Assembly: GCA_019415645.1 (NCBI GenBank)
Contig: DXYV01000015.1
Location: forward strand, 1 to 54,015
Length of the DNA: 54,015 bases
Reading direction: 5' to 3'
Source of the DNA: Clostridiales bacterium
GTDB lineage: Bacteria > Bacillota > Clostridia > Oscillospirales > Oscillospiraceae
Shown: positions 39,793 through 48,684 of the stretch, one piece after another
Numbering within the stretch: position 1 is the first letter of the stretch
Layout of the letters: every line of letters begins with the position of its first letter
The notes under the pieces: generated by a model
Told to the model about the DNA's origin: nothing
Databases searched by the model: none
The model's input: the letters and a program-made list of their open reading frames with translations, nothing else
Position numbers and translations under genes: made by a program

Positions 39793-40389
39793 ATGAAGCT
39801 CTGGAAACGCAATGCAATCGTCGTGGCGATCGTACTCTTTGTGGGCGCTGCCGTATATCTGAACTGGTCTTACGGGCAGGAAGCGGACGCGGATGCGGCG
39901 GCCTCTGGCAAGCTGCTGGGCGAGGCTGCCCTGGTCAGCGGAAATTCGGAGGAAAACGACGCCCAGGCCCAGGAGAGCCAAACCGCGGAAAATGGGACGG
40001 GAACCGAGGACACGGAGGATACGGCGGAGACTACCGGCTATTTTGCCTCCGCCCGGCTGAACCGCCAGCAGGCCAGAGACAGCGCTCTGGAGATCTTACA
40101 GCAGGCGGCGGATGACGCTATGGCAGACCAGTCGGTGATTGACGAGGCCAACGCCTCCATCCAGACGTTGGCCAGCTATACGCTCTCGGAGGCGCAGATC
40201 GAGAACCTGGTCACGGCCAAGGGCTATTCCGACTGTGTCTGCTACATCAATGAAAACAGCGCCAGCGTAGTGGTAGCTTCCACGGAGACCGGCTTGACGG
40301 AGGCCGATACGGCCAAAATCACAGAAATCGTGATGGAGGAGACCAGACTGACGGCCAGCCAGATCAAGATTATCGAAGCGGACCCCTGA
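39793..40389 (+). CDS. spoIIIAH: Stage III sporulation protein SpoIIIAH
   Basis: A 198-residue anchored protein: basic start, helix NAIVVAIVLFVGAAVYLNWS, acidic low-complexity linker (about 50-80), and an EscJ/PrgK-like ring domain (LSEAQIENLVTAKGYSDCVC, then SVVVASTETGLTEADTAKI). It would pair with SpoIIQ across the intermembrane space. Last gene of the operon. Confidence 0.94.
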   Translation: MKLWKRNAIVVAIVLFVGAAVYLNWSYGQEADADAAASGKLLGEAALVSGNSEENDAQAQESQTAENGTGTEDTEDTAETTGYFASARLNRQQARDSALEILQQAADDAMADQSVIDEANASIQTLASYTLSEAQIENLVTAKGYSDCVCYINENSASVVVASTETGLTEADTAKITEIVMEETRLTASQIKIIEADP

Positions 40390-40410
40390 AAAGAAGCATA
40401 AGAATTGGTA

Positions 40411-40439
40411 TTGTAATTTTGCTCCTTTGGTGGTAAAAT
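40411..40439 (+). promoter_or_regulatory. Sigma-A promoter of yqhY
   Basis: -35 TTGTAA (40411-40416), 17-nt spacer, -10 TAAAAT (40434-40439). It gives yqhY vegetative expression independent of the sporulation operon just upstream. Confidence 0.75.
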
Positions 40440-40474
40440 ACCTAAAACAAATCATGAAGGAGCGTGCGCCCGTT

Positions 40475-40858
40475 ATGACTGAAAATGAAAAATACATTTC
40501 CCGGGCCGATGAGATGGGAAATATCAATATTTCGCAGGACGTACTGGCGGTGATCGCCGCCGCCGCCGCGACAGAGGTGGAGGGCGTGGGCGGTCTGTCG
40601 TCCGGTATCGGTTCTGATGTGGCCGAACTGGTGGGCCGCAAGGTGCTCTCCAAGGGCGTGCGGCTGACCATGGAGGAGGATCAGGTTTGTGTGGACCTCT
40701 CCATTCTGGTCAATTTCGGTTATGCCGTACCCGACGTGGCGAAGGCGGTCCAGGATGCGGTGATGAGCGCGGTGGAGAATACCAGCGGCTTGAGTGTACA
40801 CTGCGTCAATGTGACCGTGACCGGCGTACTGTTTCCCCATAAGAACCAGGGACAATAA
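40475..40858 (+). CDS. yqhY: Asp23/Gls24 family protein YqhY
   Basis: A 127-residue Asp23/Gls24 protein with INISQDVLAVIAAAAATEVE and the family strand-helix pattern VCVDLSILVNFGYAVPDVAK. In Bacillus yqhY follows accBC and affects acetyl-CoA carboxylase; here accBC are absent from this place. ATG 40475 is used with AAGGAG 12 nt upstream; an in-frame ATG at 40454 lies before that site. A terminator follows at 40875. Confidence 0.88.
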   Translation: MTENEKYISRADEMGNINISQDVLAVIAAAAATEVEGVGGLSSGIGSDVAELVGRKVLSKGVRLTMEEDQVCVDLSILVNFGYAVPDVAKAVQDAVMSAVENTSGLSVHCVNVTVTGVLFPHKNQGQ

Positions 40859-40874
40859 AATTCTGTCAGGCACG

Positions 40875-40909
40875 ATACCGGGCGGAGGCCTTCCGTCCGG
40901 TATTCTTTT
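40875..40909 (+). terminator. Intrinsic terminator after yqhY
   Basis: ATACCGGGCGGA and TCCGTCCGGTAT pair with one G-U type mismatch, followed by TCTTTTG. Confidence 0.8.
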
Positions 40910-40931
40910 GCGTGAAATCCGAAAAATGGGG

Positions 40932-40960
40932 TTTATTTTTGCATAAAAGATGTATATAAT
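40932..40960 (+). promoter_or_regulatory. Candidate promoter of the nusB-recN operon
   Basis: -10 TATAAT (40955-40960) with -35 TTTATT (40932-40937) at a 17-nt spacing, 34 nt before nusB. The -35 is weak. Confidence 0.6.
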
Positions 40961-40993
40961 GAATTTGATACAAAAGAGTGCGGAGGGACATCT

Positions 40994-41449
40994 ATGACAA
41001 GAAGCAACGCGCGGGAGATCGCGGTCCACTTTGCGTTTGAGCTGGGCTTTTCCTCGCTGACTGCGGACGAGCTGCTGGAGCAGTGTCTGACGCCTGAGAG
41101 CTTTGCCCTGCTGGGTGAAGAGGAGCCGCTGTACGCGGAGTTTCCCAATGCGAAGCAGAAGGACTACATAACCGCCTTGGTCAAAGGCGTCTATGACCAC
41201 GGGGCAGAGCTGGACGGTTATATTGAAAAGTTTGCAGTGGGCTGGAAGTTCAGCCGAATCGACCGGGTAGCCGCTGCGATCATGCGGGTCACCATGTACG
41301 AAATTCTCTATATGCCGGACATCCCCAACCGGGTGGCCATCAATGAGGCGGTGGAGATTGCGAAAAAGTACGAAGAGGAAGAAGTAGTCCGGTTCATCAA
41401 TGGAATCCTTGGCTCCTTCGTCCGCACGGAATTTCCCGGGGAGTCCTGA
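40994..41449 (+). CDS. nusB: Transcription antitermination factor NusB
   Basis: A 151-residue all-helical NusB with SNAREIAVHFAFELGFSS, FSRIDRVAAAIMRVTMYEIL and PNRVAINEAVEIAKKYEEEE, FINGILGS. It binds boxA RNA with S10 for rRNA antitermination. First gene of a long operon ending with recN; 3 nt to the next gene. Confidence 0.95.
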   Translation: MTRSNAREIAVHFAFELGFSSLTADELLEQCLTPESFALLGEEEPLYAEFPNAKQKDYITALVKGVYDHGAELDGYIEKFAVGWKFSRIDRVAAAIMRVTMYEILYMPDIPNRVAINEAVEIAKKYEEEEVVRFINGILGSFVRTEFPGES

Positions 41450-41452
41450 GAC

Positions 41453-42397
41453 ATGAGCTTGCGAAGCCTGGGCCTGGACACCAGCAACTACACGACCTCA
41501 GCCGCGGTGTTTGACAGAGCGGGAGCGGTACGCAACTGCGGAAAGCTCCTGGAGGTCCCGGACGGTGCTCTGGGACTGCGTCAGAGCGATGCGGTGTTTC
41601 AGCACGTAAAGCGGTTACCTCAAATGGTGGAGGCCCTCCGGGAGGAGGGCCTTTTGGAGCATCTGGCTGTCGTGGGGGCCAGCACCCGGCCGCGGGCGCT
41701 GGAGGACTCCTATATGCCCTGTTTCCTGGTGGGAAAGGGGCAGGGGGAGACCCTGGCCGCCGTGCTTGGCGTCCCGTTTTTTGCCTGTTCCCATCAGCAG
41801 GGGCACCTGGCGGCCGCCGCCTGGTCAGCGGGGCGTGAGGACCTGCTGGACGAGCCTCACCTGGCCTGGCACCTCTCCGGAGGTACGACGGAGCTGCTCC
41901 TGGTGGAGCCGGAGGGCAGTCAGGTCCGGGCCCAGTGTATTGGCGGGTCGTCCGACATTTCCGCCGGGCAGCTGGTGGACCGGACCGGGCAGGCGCTCGG
42001 CCTGGCATTTCCTGCGGGGCGGGCGCTGGATGAGCTGGCGCAGACCTCGAACCAGGATGCTTGTTTCTCTGTGAAGCAAAAGGACTTGATATTTTCTCTT
42101 TCCGGAATGGAAAACAAGATGCGGCAGAATCTGGCGTCCGGTATGAAGACCGCAGATTGTGCACGTTTTGTGCTGGAGACGCTGGCGGATATTTTACTGC
42201 GGACCACCCAGGCGGCGCGCAAACGCTATGGTGACCTTCCGGTCCTGTGCTCCGGCGGCGTGGCGTCCAATTCTCTGCTGCGTATGCGTCTTCGCGAGAC
42301 CGGCGCGCTGTTCGCACCGCCGGAGTATTCCACCGACAATGCCCTTGGCGTGGCCATTTTGGCCCTTCGGGCCCTGAACAAAGGAGAACTGGGATGA
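41453..42397 (+). CDS. TsaD/Kae1-like (peptidase M22) paralog
   Basis: A 314-residue ASKHA-fold protein resembling TsaD: LGLDTSNYTTSAAVFD at the front, HQQGH with both metal-ligand histidines, HLSGGTTELLLVE, SGGVASNSLLRMRL and STDNALGVA with the metal-ligand Asp. It is shorter than true TsaD (about 340) and diverges between motifs, so it is likely a clostridial paralog rather than the t6A enzyme. This position before xseA recurs in the group as I recall it. It overlaps xseA by ATGA. The substrate is unknown. Confidence 0.82.
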   Translation: MSLRSLGLDTSNYTTSAAVFDRAGAVRNCGKLLEVPDGALGLRQSDAVFQHVKRLPQMVEALREEGLLEHLAVVGASTRPRALEDSYMPCFLVGKGQGETLAAVLGVPFFACSHQQGHLAAAAWSAGREDLLDEPHLAWHLSGGTTELLLVEPEGSQVRAQCIGGSSDISAGQLVDRTGQALGLAFPAGRALDELAQTSNQDACFSVKQKDLIFSLSGMENKMRQNLASGMKTADCARFVLETLADILLRTTQAARKRYGDLPVLCSGGVASNSLLRMRLRETGALFAPPEYSTDNALGVAILALRALNKGELG

Positions 42398-43629
42398 ATC
42401 GGACTGATGCGCCCGTTTACAGCGTTTCACAAGTCAATCAATATCTGAAACGAATGATGGACCGCGACGGGCTGCTGGCCGCGATTCTGGTGCGCGGAGA
42501 GCTGTCCAACTACAAAAGCTATCCCTCTGGCCATCACTATTTCTCGCTCAAGGATGAGGCGGGTGCGCTCCGCTGCGTGATGTTCCGCAGCGATGCGGTA
42601 CGTCTGCGGTTTCGGCCGGAAAATGGAATGAAGGTGGTCGCCTTTGGCCGCATTACGGTATTTCCAAGGGACGGGCAGTATCAGCTGTATTGCAGCGAGG
42701 TGATTCCAGACGGAATCGGGGATCTTCACGCGGCATTCGAGGCGCTCAAGCAAAAGCTGGCTGCGGAGGGACTTTTCGCTCCGGAGCATAAGCGTGCGAT
42801 TCCGGCCTTCCCGGACCGGATCGCGCTGGTCACGTCTTCTGCCGGTGCGGCGGTGCGGGATATGCTCCGTATTTTGGGTGCCCGCTGGCCCATGGCGCAG
42901 GTCATACTGGTCCCGGTCCGGGTCCAGGGGGAGGAGGCCGCTGGCGAAATCGCGGCGGCCATCGCGCAGGTAAATCGGGACCATCTGGCCGACGTGATCA
43001 TTACGGGCCGCGGCGGCGGCTCCATGGAAGATCTGTGGGCGTTTAATGAGGAAATCGTCGCCCGGGCGATTTACGCCTCTGAAATCCCGGTTATTTCGGC
43101 GGTCGGCCACGAGCCGGATGTGACCATCGCTGATTATGTCGCAGATCTGCGTGCGGCAACGCCCTCGAACGCAGCGGAATTGGTAGTGCCGGACCAGCAG
43201 GAGGTGTACACGTACCTCGGCCAGCTTGCTTCCCGTCTGGGACAGGCCATGCAGCACTGCGTCGGCAGTGCGCGCCGTCAGTTGGAACAGTTGGCGGACC
43301 GGCGGGTTCTGAAAGATATGATGGCCCCCATCGAGGATAAACGCTTGCTGCTGGATTTTCAGCAAAGGCGAATCCTGTCGGCGTTTCAGGCGGTCGTAGC
43401 CAGGCAAAAGGCGCGGGCTGGTCAGCTCGCGGCGGCTCTGGACGCGCTCAGTCCCCTGAAGGTACTGGGACGCGGATACTCTATTGTGGAAAAGGACGGA
43501 CATGTAGTGTCCTCGGTGGCACAGGTAGACCCATCGGATTCCGTCTCGCTGCGGATGTCTGACGGGACACTGGACTGTATTGTGACAGGAAAGGAGCTTC
43601 TCCATGGCAGAAAAAAAACGGAGCTTTGA
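42394..43629 (+). CDS. xseA: Exodeoxyribonuclease VII large subunit
   Basis: A 411-residue protein with an OB-fold N-domain (YSVSQVNQYLKRMMDRDGLL, GHHYFSLKDEAGALRCVMFR), catalytic domain (RIALVTSSAGAAVRDMLRIL, GRGGGSMEDLWAFNEE, SAVGHEPDVTIADYVADLRA) and coiled C-terminus. ATG 42394 has AAGGAG 7 nt upstream and overlaps the preceding stop; longer in-frame starts lie inside the upstream gene. It overlaps xseB by 26 nt. Confidence 0.96.
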   Translation: MNRTDAPVYSVSQVNQYLKRMMDRDGLLAAILVRGELSNYKSYPSGHHYFSLKDEAGALRCVMFRSDAVRLRFRPENGMKVVAFGRITVFPRDGQYQLYCSEVIPDGIGDLHAAFEALKQKLAAEGLFAPEHKRAIPAFPDRIALVTSSAGAAVRDMLRILGARWPMAQVILVPVRVQGEEAAGEIAAAIAQVNRDHLADVIITGRGGGSMEDLWAFNEEIVARAIYASEIPVISAVGHEPDVTIADYVADLRAATPSNAAELVVPDQQEVYTYLGQLASRLGQAMQHCVGSARRQLEQLADRRVLKDMMAPIEDKRLLLDFQQRRILSAFQAVVARQKARAGQLAAALDALSPLKVLGRGYSIVEKDGHVVSSVAQVDPSDSVSLRMSDGTLDCIVTGKELLHGRKKTEL

Positions 43630-43804
43630 GGAGTCAATGAAGCGCCTGGAAGAGATTGTGGCGCAGTTGGAGAGTGGAGATGCCTCTCTGGAGGACGCAC
43701 TCAAGCTCTTCGAGGAAGGGACCAAGCTGATGACAAAGTGTACTGCGATGCTGGATTCGGCCGAGCAGAAGGTGACTACGCTGCTGCAGAGCACGGAGGA
43801 GTAG
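43604..43804 (+). CDS. xseB: Exodeoxyribonuclease VII small subunit
   Basis: A 66-residue helical protein with SFEESMKRLEEIVAQLESGD and SLEDALKLFEEG, diagnostic of XseB. It overlaps xseA, which keeps subunit synthesis coupled. Confidence 0.96.
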   Translation: MAEKKRSFEESMKRLEEIVAQLESGDASLEDALKLFEEGTKLMTKCTAMLDSAEQKVTTLLQSTEE

Positions 43805-43807
43805 AAC

Positions 43808-44686
43808 ATGGAATTTCAGACTCAGTTCGATCAGGCACAGGCAGAAATCGAGGCCTACCTGAAACAGGTGTTTCAGGGGGCGCAGCCCCGCGCCGACCTC
43901 TATGATGCGATGTCATACAGCCTTTTAGCGGGTGGAAAGCGTATCCGGCCGATTTTGACGCTGGAGACCTGCCGCATGTGCGGCGGTGACGTGCGCGCGG
44001 CTCTGCCTTTTGCCTGTGCGGTAGAAATGATACATACCTATTCTTTGATTCACGATGATCTGCCATGTATGGACAATGACGACCTGCGCCGCGGCCGCCC
44101 CACCAACCATAAGGTGTATGGGGAGGCCACGGCCATGCTGGCCGGCGACGGACTGCTGACCGCCGCCTTTGAAGTTATGGCAGCGCAGAAAGAGAGCCTG
44201 CCTGCGGAGCGGATCGTGGAGGCGATCTTCTGTCTGGCCAATGCCGCAGGCGGAAACGGTATGGTTGGCGGTCAGGCGCTGGATCTGGCCGGGGAGGGTC
44301 ACTACCTGTCCGAGGAGGATCTCAGGGAGATTCATACGCTCAAGACCGGTGCTCTGATCTGCGCGGCGGCAGAGTTGGGCTGTATTGTCGCCGGGGCGGG
44401 TCAGGAGCAGCGCAGTGCGGTCCGTACCTACGCCGCCAAACTCGGGCTGGCTTTCCAGATTCGAGACGATATGCTGGATGTAGAGGGCAGCACAGAAGAA
44501 TTCGGAAAAACCGTGGGCTCCGATAAGGCCAACGGAAAAAATACCTTTGTTACGCTGAAGGGGTTGGAGGCCTGCCGCCAAAGCGTCCGCCGGCTGACCG
44601 AGCAGGCCGTTAAGGCCCTGGAACCGTTTGAGAAGCACACTTTTCTGCAGGAGCTGGCATATTGGCTGGAGTATCGGACGAAGTGA
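43808..44686 (+). CDS. ispA: Farnesyl/geranyl diphosphate synthase (polyprenyl synthetase)
   Basis: A 292-residue all-trans prenyltransferase condensing IPP with allylic diphosphates. It shows LLAGGKRIRPILTLE, first Asp-rich motif DDLPCMDNDDLRRG, GGQALDLAGEG, and second motif FQIRDDMLDVEGS. It starts 3 nt after xseB. Together with dxs downstream it feeds isoprenoid and undecaprenyl synthesis. Confidence 0.95.
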   Translation: MEFQTQFDQAQAEIEAYLKQVFQGAQPRADLYDAMSYSLLAGGKRIRPILTLETCRMCGGDVRAALPFACAVEMIHTYSLIHDDLPCMDNDDLRRGRPTNHKVYGEATAMLAGDGLLTAAFEVMAAQKESLPAERIVEAIFCLANAAGGNGMVGGQALDLAGEGHYLSEEDLREIHTLKTGALICAAAELGCIVAGAGQEQRSAVRTYAAKLGLAFQIRDDMLDVEGSTEEFGKTVGSDKANGKNTFVTLKGLEACRQSVRRLTEQAVKALEPFEKHTFLQELAYWLEYRTK

Positions 44687-44706
44687 ACAGGGAATGAGGG
44701 AACAGA

Positions 44707-45141
44707 ATGAATTTGGTTTTGTTGCTTTCGATTATCGCTTGGGCGATTGCGCAGATTTTGAAGGTCATTGTGGTCCTGGTTTGGAAAAAGCGGTTGGATA
44801 TGCACTTTATTCTCAGCGGCGGAGGGATGCCGAGTTCCCATTCCGCCACTGTATGCGCCTGTGCGGCTGCCACGGGCATGGTAGCAGGATTTACTTCCGT
44901 TGCATTCGCAGTTGCGACGGTCATGGCCTTCGTGGTCATGTATGATGCCGCTAATGTCCGCAAAGAGACCGGGGAACAGGCCAAGATTCTCAACTACATG
45001 ATGGAGCACTGGAATGAGATGAAGCCGGAACTGTTCAGCAAGGAGCTGAAAGAGCTGATCGGCCATACTCCCATTCAGGTATTCGCAGGTTCAGTGTTGG
45101 GAATTCTCATCGGCGTGGTGGGCTGTTATCTGGCACAATAA
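44707..45141 (+). CDS. Divergent PAP2 family protein (YuiD-like)
   Basis: A 144-residue membrane protein of PF02681 with SGGGMPSSHSATVCACAAAT and MYDAANVRKETGEQAKILN. It is related to acid phosphatases of PAP2 type. Placed between ispA and dxs it may act on an isoprenyl phosphate; that role is inferred. Confidence 0.9.
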   Translation: MNLVLLLSIIAWAIAQILKVIVVLVWKKRLDMHFILSGGGMPSSHSATVCACAAATGMVAGFTSVAFAVATVMAFVVMYDAANVRKETGEQAKILNYMMEHWNEMKPELFSKELKELIGHTPIQVFAGSVLGILIGVVGCYLAQ

Positions 45142-45146
45142 GGACC

Positions 45147-47015
45147 ATGACAGAAGCACAGAAAAAGGTTGTGAGTTTCGTGCCGGAGAAAACATGGAGT
45201 GAATTGTCCGACGAGGAGGCTGTGGCGCTCTGCGGACGGCTGCGCGAGGAGCTTCTGGACAGCGTATCCCAAACCGGAGGGCATCTGGCCTCCAATCTGG
45301 GAGTCGTGGAGCTTACTGTGGCGTTGCACCGGGTCTTTGACTTAAGCCGGGACCGCCTTGTTTTTGACGTGGGGCACCAATGCTATCCCCACAAAATGCT
45401 CACCGGTCGGGCAGGTGCGATGGATACGCTGCGTACCTTCGGCGGGCTGTCCGGATTCCCCAAGCCGAGCGAGAGCCGGCAGGATGCCTTCATTGCTGGG
45501 CATGCGTCCAATGCGGTCTCGGTCGCACTGGGCATGGCGCGGGCCAGAACCCTTCAGCATGAAGATTACAGCGTGATCGCTCTGCTGGGCGACGGGGCGC
45601 TCACGGGCGGTCTGGCCTATGAGGGGTTGTCCAACGCAGGGCAGAGCAATGAGCCTTTGATCGTGATTTTGAACGATAATGGCATGTCCATTACAAAGAA
45701 CGTGGGCGGAGTGGCTCAGCATTTGGCTCATCAGCGATTGAAACCGCAGTATCTCCGTCTCAAACGGATTTACCGCAGCCTGACAGGACATGGCCCAATT
45801 GGCCAGCATATCTACCGGTTTACCCATAAAATCAAAAAAGCGGTCAAGGACACGATTTTGCCGTGCAGTATGTTTGAAGATATGGGGTTTGCCTATATGG
45901 GGCCCGTGGACGGTCATGATGTCAATTATCTGACCAAGCTGCTCCACTATGCGAAAAATATGAACTGCCCGGTCGTGCTTCATGTAAAGACTGTAAAGGG
46001 AAAAGGCTATGCACCGGCAGAGACGCATCCAAACACCTTTCACGGAATTGCGCCCTTTGACCGGGCAACCGGCGCGTTGAAAAAGCCGGCGGGGCGGAAC
46101 TTCTCCGCCGCGTTCGGAGAGACCCTGTGTGCGCTGGCCCAGCGGGACGAGCGAATCTGTGCCATCACAGCCGCGATGCAGTCCGGTACGGGATTGGATT
46201 CCTTTGCGGAACAGTATCCGGACCATTTTTTTGATGTGGGAATTGCGGAAGGACATGCGGTTTCCATGGCGGCCGGTATGGCCAAACAGGGTCTGCTGCC
46301 TGTATTTGCAGTGTATTCCTCTTTTTTGCAGCGCTCCTATGACATGCTTATCCACGATGTGGCGATTCAAAATCTTCATGTCGTCCTTGCAGTAGACCGA
46401 GCCGGATTGGTGGGCGACGACGGAGAGACCCATCACGGCGTATTTGATGTGGCCTTTCTCAGCTCGGTGCCGGGAATGACCATTTTAGCTCCCGCCAGCT
46501 TTTCCGAGTTGAAGGATATGCTGGAATATGCGGTCTTTCAGGTGCGCGGTCCCGTGGCGGTGCGCTATCCCCGCGGCGGAGAGGGAAACTATCGGGGCTA
46601 TTCCGGAAAATGCGATTCCGCAGTGTTGAAACACGGGACGGATCTGACGCTGGTGACCTATGGTACCATGATCAACGAGGTGCTTTCCGCGGCAGAACTG
46701 CTTCAGCAGGAGAGAATATCAGCCGAGGTAATCAAGCTCAATTCCATTCAGCCCATTGATTATGCGGCCATTACCCAGTCGCTCCAGAAAACGAGGCGCT
46801 TGCTGGTGGCGGAGGAGTGTGTCAGCATGGGCTGCATCGGACAGCAGATCTCCGCTTATCTGGCGGAACACGGCGCAGCGCCGGAGCAGACCGCACTCTG
46901 CAATCTGGGAACCGGCTTTATTACCCATGGTACGGTGGCGCAGCTGCGCCAGCTCCAGGGGCTTGATGCCAGAAGTCTCTTTCAGCGGGCAAAGGAGGTA
47001 TGCAGCCATGGCTAA
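45147..47015 (+). CDS. dxs: 1-deoxy-D-xylulose-5-phosphate synthase
   Basis: A 622-residue TPP enzyme making DXP from pyruvate and glyceraldehyde 3-phosphate, the entry to the MEP pathway. It shows VFDVGHQCYPHKMLTGR, TPP-binding GDGALTGG to LNDNGMSI, and transketolase-type VDRAGLVGDDGETHHGVFD. Full length. It overlaps tlyA by 8 nt. Confidence 0.96.
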   Translation: MTEAQKKVVSFVPEKTWSELSDEEAVALCGRLREELLDSVSQTGGHLASNLGVVELTVALHRVFDLSRDRLVFDVGHQCYPHKMLTGRAGAMDTLRTFGGLSGFPKPSESRQDAFIAGHASNAVSVALGMARARTLQHEDYSVIALLGDGALTGGLAYEGLSNAGQSNEPLIVILNDNGMSITKNVGGVAQHLAHQRLKPQYLRLKRIYRSLTGHGPIGQHIYRFTHKIKKAVKDTILPCSMFEDMGFAYMGPVDGHDVNYLTKLLHYAKNMNCPVVLHVKTVKGKGYAPAETHPNTFHGIAPFDRATGALKKPAGRNFSAAFGETLCALAQRDERICAITAAMQSGTGLDSFAEQYPDHFFDVGIAEGHAVSMAAGMAKQGLLPVFAVYSSFLQRSYDMLIHDVAIQNLHVVLAVDRAGLVGDDGETHHGVFDVAFLSSVPGMTILAPASFSELKDMLEYAVFQVRGPVAVRYPRGGEGNYRGYSGKCDSAVLKHGTDLTLVTYGTMINEVLSAAELLQQERISAEVIKLNSIQPIDYAAITQSLQKTRRLLVAEECVSMGCIGQQISAYLAEHGAAPEQTALCNLGTGFITHGTVAQLRQLQGLDARSLFQRAKEVCSHG

Positions 47016-47817
47016 AAAGCGGTTGGACGTTCTGCTGGTCGAGCGCGGCTTAGTAGACAGCCGTCAAAAAGCGCAGGCGGTCATCATGGCGGGCGAGGTA
47101 TTTGTAGACGGCCAAAAAGTAAACAAAGCCGGAAGCCCGACCTCCGAGGAGAGCTCTGTTGAGGTGCGCGGCAACACCCTGCGCTATGTGAGCCGGGGCG
47201 GTCTGAAGCTGGAAAAAGCCATGGCGGAGTTCCCCATTGACCTGCACGGAAAGATCGCGGCGGACATTGGTGCATCGACCGGAGGATTTACGGACTGCAT
47301 GCTCCAAAATGGAGCTGCTCATGTATTTGCCGTAGATGTAGGTTATGGTCAGCTGGCCTGGTCGCTGCGCAGCGATGACAGAGTGACCTGCCTGGAGCGG
47401 ACGAACGCCCGCTATCTGACCACAGAACAGATTCCGCAGCCGCTGGATTTTGCGTCTATTGACGTCTCCTTTATCTCCCTGAAGTTGATTCTGCCGGCTC
47501 TGCGTGCACTGATGTCACCCGCCGGTGAGGTGGTCTGCCTGGTCAAGCCGCAATTTGAAGCTGGAAAAGAGTTCGTGGGGAAAAAAGGGGTGGTTCGGGA
47601 CCCGGCCGTACATTTGGCGGTGCTGGAACAGTTTCTGCACCACGCCGAGGATGCGGACTTTTCTGTAAAGGGATTAACCTATTCACCCATTCGGGGACCA
47701 GAAGGAAATATTGAATATCTGGGGTATTTGTCGGTTGGAAAAGGGGCGCGCTGGATTGGCGATCTCGTACAGTTGGTCAAAGAATCCCATACGAAACTGG
47801 AAGGTGATCGCACATGA
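47008..47817 (+). CDS. tlyA: TlyA family rRNA methyltransferase / hemolysin-like
   Basis: A 269-residue protein: N-terminal S4 RNA-binding domain (KKRLDVLLVERGLVDSRQKA) and FtsJ-type methyltransferase (DIGASTGGFTDCMLQNGA). In mycobacteria TlyA makes 2'-O-methylcytidine in rRNA; Bacillus YqxC is the positional ortholog. ATG 47008 has AAAGGAGG 9 nt upstream. It overlaps nadK by 4 nt. Confidence 0.93.
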   Translation: MAKKRLDVLLVERGLVDSRQKAQAVIMAGEVFVDGQKVNKAGSPTSEESSVEVRGNTLRYVSRGGLKLEKAMAEFPIDLHGKIAADIGASTGGFTDCMLQNGAAHVFAVDVGYGQLAWSLRSDDRVTCLERTNARYLTTEQIPQPLDFASIDVSFISLKLILPALRALMSPAGEVVCLVKPQFEAGKEFVGKKGVVRDPAVHLAVLEQFLHHAEDADFSVKGLTYSPIRGPEGNIEYLGYLSVGKGARWIGDLVQLVKESHTKLEGDRT

Positions 47818-48680
47818 AAGCGGTTTTGAGTCCGAACCCCTACCGGGACCGGGGATTGAAAATGGCGCAGGCTGCGCAGAAGATTTTGCGTAGCAGCGGA
47901 GTGGATACGGTTCTATGTCTTCCGTTTGATTTGGACGAGAACAGCAGAATCGAGCTTCCGGCCCATTTGAATTTGAAACCAATCGCCAAGGAATTGGACA
48001 ATGCCGACGTGCTGATCTGTTTTGGCGGAGACGGAACGATTCTGCACGCCGCGAAGGATGCCAGCGCCCGCAGCATCCCTATTTTAGGCGTCAATATGGG
48101 CAGTGTAGGGTTTATGGCAGAGCTGGAGCACAGTGAGTTGTCTCTGCTGACTCGATTGGCGAAGGGCAGCTATGAAACGGAATCGCGCATGATGCTGGAT
48201 GTCCGTGTTATGCGGGAGGGCCGGGAGATGTTCCATGACATTGCCCTCAATGACGCAGTTATTACGAAAGGAGCAGTGGCCCGGGTTTTGGATCTGGAGA
48301 TCACGGGAGACCGCGTCGTGATGGCGACGTTCAGCGGTGACGGAGTGGTGGTGAGTACGCCCACCGGCTCCACCGCCTATTCCATGGCAGCAGGCGGCCC
48401 TATCGTAGAACCCACGGCCCAGAATATCATCGTGACCCCCATCTGTGCACATTCTCTCCATGCGAAACCGATGGTGCTGGACCGGGCCCGCACCGTGGGT
48501 GTCGCTCTGTCGAAGGGAAGCCGGAAGCTGGCCTATCTGTCGGTGGACGGCGGCCGGGCGCTGAAATTGACGGCCAATGACCGGGTCGAAATCAAGCGCT
48601 CCAGGACAGCGACCAAGCTCATCAAGCTCACAGGGCGTTCTTTTTACGAGGTCATCCATCAGAAGTTGGGAAAGGCGTGA
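47814..48680 (+). CDS. nadK: NAD(+) kinase
   Basis: A 288-residue NAD/NADH kinase with the GGDGT motif (CFGGDGTILHAAKDA), NMGSVGFMAELE, the catalytic-site segment ALNDAVITKGA and STPTGSTAYSMAAGGPIVEP. It makes NADP. It overlaps tlyA by ATGA. Confidence 0.96.
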   Translation: MKAVLSPNPYRDRGLKMAQAAQKILRSSGVDTVLCLPFDLDENSRIELPAHLNLKPIAKELDNADVLICFGGDGTILHAAKDASARSIPILGVNMGSVGFMAELEHSELSLLTRLAKGSYETESRMMLDVRVMREGREMFHDIALNDAVITKGAVARVLDLEITGDRVVMATFSGDGVVVSTPTGSTAYSMAAGGPIVEPTAQNIIVTPICAHSLHAKPMVLDRARTVGVALSKGSRKLAYLSVDGGRALKLTANDRVEIKRSRTATKLIKLTGRSFYEVIHQKLGKA

Positions 48681-48684
48681 TGGC

